A stretch of DNA of 43,648 nucleotides from an uncultured Lachnospiraceae bacterium (lineage in GTDB: Bacteria > Bacillota > Clostridia > Lachnospirales > Lachnospiraceae): positions 1 to 43,648 of the forward strand of contig OMTX01000120.1 in the NCBI GenBank assembly GCA_900314085.1, written 5' to 3'. Below the pieces are notes generated by a model, which was given only the letters and a program-made list of their open reading frames with translations, searched no databases and was not told the DNA's origin. Each line of letters opens with the position of its first letter. Position 1 is the first letter of the stretch. The translations under genes were made by a program, and so were the position numbers. Of the stretch, positions 41,866 through 43,648 are shown one piece after another.

Positions 41866-43503
41866 ATGGATTTCGAAAAGTATCCTGAAAACATCACATC
41901 GTTTGTGGAGAAGGTCAACACTTCCCTGGGCCAGGACCGGGAGGCAGCGCTTGCTGCCGCAAACAGCCTCGAGGGAATCGGCCTCCTGCAGAACGACAAT
42001 GCCCTCGTCGGCTATGCCCGTTTCATGCGGGGTGAGGAGTACTACCTCGAAAACGACATGGTCGACTTTTATACGGACATGGTCTCCTGCCTTGATCCTT
42101 TTGAAAAGGCCGGGGAATGGGAGTATCTCGTCCGGGCGAACAATCTGCTCGGCATCATGTCCACGAACCGCGGCAATGCGCCGTTTGCGATGGACTACTA
42201 TTCCCGTGCCCTTTCAATCTCGCGGTCCCATAGTCTCAAGAACCTTGAGATCATGATGAACCTGAACATCGGCACCCTTTATCTCGCGAATGGTGAAAAT
42301 GACGAAGCCATCGGCCGCTTTACAAATTCGTGTGAGCTCATAGAAGGGGTCGACCTCGCCCCGGATGAATATTATTCCTATATGTCTGCTGCCCTGCTCG
42401 GTCTCTCCAAGGCCTGCCTGCACCGCGGCGACCAGGCGGCGGCCGGGGACTGGTTCGACCGCATGCAGACGACGTGCGCCGACCGGCTCGAAGGCCACGA
42501 CAAGCTGGCCATTGACTGCTTCGGCGCCATCCTCTACGACCGGCTTGGACGGCAGGTGGAAAAGCAGCGCTACATTGACGCTGTCCGCGCGGAGTTTGCC
42601 GGCGAAGTGCCGGTGATGGATGTCTTTGACGACGTCTACGAATATATGGCCATGCTGGAGCAGACTGGCGAAGCTGAGGAGTTTGACACCATCTGCGGCC
42701 GCATGGAAGCCCTGATTGCGAAGACGAATGTCAAGTACCTGGAGCGCCGCATCGTCGAGCTCCGCCTTGAGAAGGCGCGGATGGAAGGAAAGGCAGACGA
42801 ATACAGGGATCTGGCTGTCCGCTTCTTCGAGCTCTACGAAACGGGGGAGCAGGAAAACTCCCTGATGATCCGGAATATGCTCCGTCTCCGCGGCTCCTTC
42901 AACGATCTCGCCCGCATCAACCGCGAGGTCGAGGAGGAGAACAAGGTCCTGCAGCGGAAGTCCGTCACGGATGCCCTGACGCAGATGGACAACCGCGCCG
43001 GTCTCAACGCCTACGCCGGAATGTCCTTCAACCGCGCTGCCCAGAGCGGCCAGGACTGGGCTATCGAGATCCTCGATATCGACTACTTCAAGGAATACAA
43101 TGACAATTACGGCCACCAGGCAGGCGACGAGTGCATCACGTTTGTTGCCTCCATGGTGAAAGCCTTGAAGCGCTACCCCGGCGTCTTCTGCGCCCGCTAC
43201 GGCGGCGACGAATTCGTCGTCATTTACGAGGGCTACAAGGATACGGAGGTCTTTGAAATGGCGAAGGACCTGAAGGCAACGATCCTGAAGAAGGCCGTCG
43301 AGCACAAGTTTACAAAGTCCTATATGAAGATCGTCACGGTTTCCCAGGGCATCTTCTGGGGGCACCCCGACAAGAATTCCACGGCATGGAACTTCCTCCA
43401 CGCCGCTGACAACTTCCTCTACAAGGCAAAGACCAAGTCCCGGAACTCCATCATGATGGGCTTCCACTTAGGTGACGACGACGAGGTGCCGTGGGAGGGC
43501 TGA
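41866..43503 (+). CDS. TPR-repeat diguanylate cyclase (GGDEF protein)
   Basis: A 545-residue cytoplasmic protein without membrane segments. Residues 1-350 are all-helical and contain TPR-like pairs (for example NNLLGIMSTNRGNAPFAMDY and MNLNIGTLYLANGENDEAIG), a likely sensor or partner-binding region. A coiled linker (DLARINREVEEENKVLQRKS) leads to a GGDEF domain starting at SVTDALTQMDNRAGLN, with the intact active site RYGGDEFVVIYEG. It should make cyclic di-GMP from GTP. I see no RxxD product-inhibition site before the GGDEF. No EAL domain and no c-di-GMP effector is in the window. Confidence 0.9.
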   Translation: MDFEKYPENITSFVEKVNTSLGQDREAALAAANSLEGIGLLQNDNALVGYARFMRGEEYYLENDMVDFYTDMVSCLDPFEKAGEWEYLVRANNLLGIMSTNRGNAPFAMDYYSRALSISRSHSLKNLEIMMNLNIGTLYLANGENDEAIGRFTNSCELIEGVDLAPDEYYSYMSAALLGLSKACLHRGDQAAAGDWFDRMQTTCADRLEGHDKLAIDCFGAILYDRLGRQVEKQRYIDAVRAEFAGEVPVMDVFDDVYEYMAMLEQTGEAEEFDTICGRMEALIAKTNVKYLERRIVELRLEKARMEGKADEYRDLAVRFFELYETGEQENSLMIRNMLRLRGSFNDLARINREVEEENKVLQRKSVTDALTQMDNRAGLNAYAGMSFNRAAQSGQDWAIEILDIDYFKEYNDNYGHQAGDECITFVASMVKALKRYPGVFCARYGGDEFVVIYEGYKDTEVFEMAKDLKATILKKAVEHKFTKSYMKIVTVSQGIFWGHPDKNSTAWNFLHAADNFLYKAKTKSRNSIMMGFHLGDDDEVPWEG

Positions 43504-43504
43504 G

Positions 43505-43604
43505 TTTGCCTGTCAAATCTGTACAATCGAATACAATTTCGACAGCTGCAAGGCCCTGTTTGCGGCGCCTTCAGGAAACTTGTTTTTTACGCTTGACAGG
43601 CAAA
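43505..43604. repeat. 12-bp inverted repeat with TGTACAAT motifs after the GGDEF gene
   Basis: TTTGCCTGTCAA (43505-43516) and TTGACAGGCAAA (43593-43604) are exact inverted copies 76 bp apart. Each is followed within 20 bp by TGTACAAT or similar (43520-43527 and 43617-43624), and TACAAT occurs four times in all. This may be an operator region or a promoter of the gene beyond the right edge. Confidence 0.55.
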
Positions 43605-43648
43605 TTGATACAATCCTGTACAATTTTTTACAAACCCATATGAAAAGC

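Overview
This window is the replication-origin region of a Gram-positive bacterium of the class Clostridia, most likely a member or relative of the Lachnospiraceae. The grounds are the gene order (rpmH, dnaA, dnaN, recF, gyrB, gyrA with parA/parB on the opposite arm), YidC of the Gram-positive type with Jag, D-alanylation genes, a T-box leader, a split class I fumarase, two proteins that resemble uncharacterised families I associate with Lachnospiraceae, fairly GC-rich coding DNA and frequent TTG starts. The family assignment is inference from content, not from a database search.

Left arm (about 1-14434, all on the minus strand, reading away from the origin). From the origin outward: rpmH, rnpA, yidD, yidC and jag (closed by a strong terminator), then mnmE, mnmG, rsmG and an unknown coiled-coil gene. 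Next is a 638-bp gene-free stretch with two perfect parS sites exactly 100 bp apart and a large folded element. It is followed by parA, parB, a DUF4446-type membrane protein, a protein overlapping it that starts at TTG, dltA and the 5' part of dltB.

Origin (14435-14877). An AT-rich region between rpmH and dnaA carries five DnaA-box-like 9-mers, mostly of the form TGTTNATAA, and a good dnaA promoter.

Right arm (plus strand unless stated). dnaA, dnaN, recF, gyrB and gyrA are followed by the two class I fumarase subunits, the first translationally coupled to gyrA. Then come tRNA-Ser(GCT), tRNA-Cys(GCA) and a T-box-controlled tryptophan operon trpE-G-C-F-B-A. trpD is missing, and the trpG-trpC and trpC-trpF gaps are tandem arrays of about 52 bp whose last copies supply the ribosome binding sites. 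A RelBE/ParE-type toxin-antitoxin pair, uppP (minus), a probable type I toxin-antitoxin locus and tyrS follow. Next are a minus-strand ion permease behind a yybP-ykoY-type manganese riboswitch, a small zinc-ribbon protein, metG, tatD, rsmA and a TPR-GGDEF protein.

The observations most worth a second look are these. (1) The manganese riboswitch stands in front of an ArsB/SLC13-like permease, which suggests manganese export by a family not usually linked to it. (2) A 25-residue peptide gene has a sequestered ribosome binding site and a terminator formed by its own last codons, and faces a perfect sigma-A promoter: the design of an undescribed type I toxin-antitoxin. (3) Arrays of about 52 bp duplicate ribosome-binding-site regions inside the trp operon, which lacks trpD. 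(4) A branched inverted-repeat element lies between the parS sites and parA.
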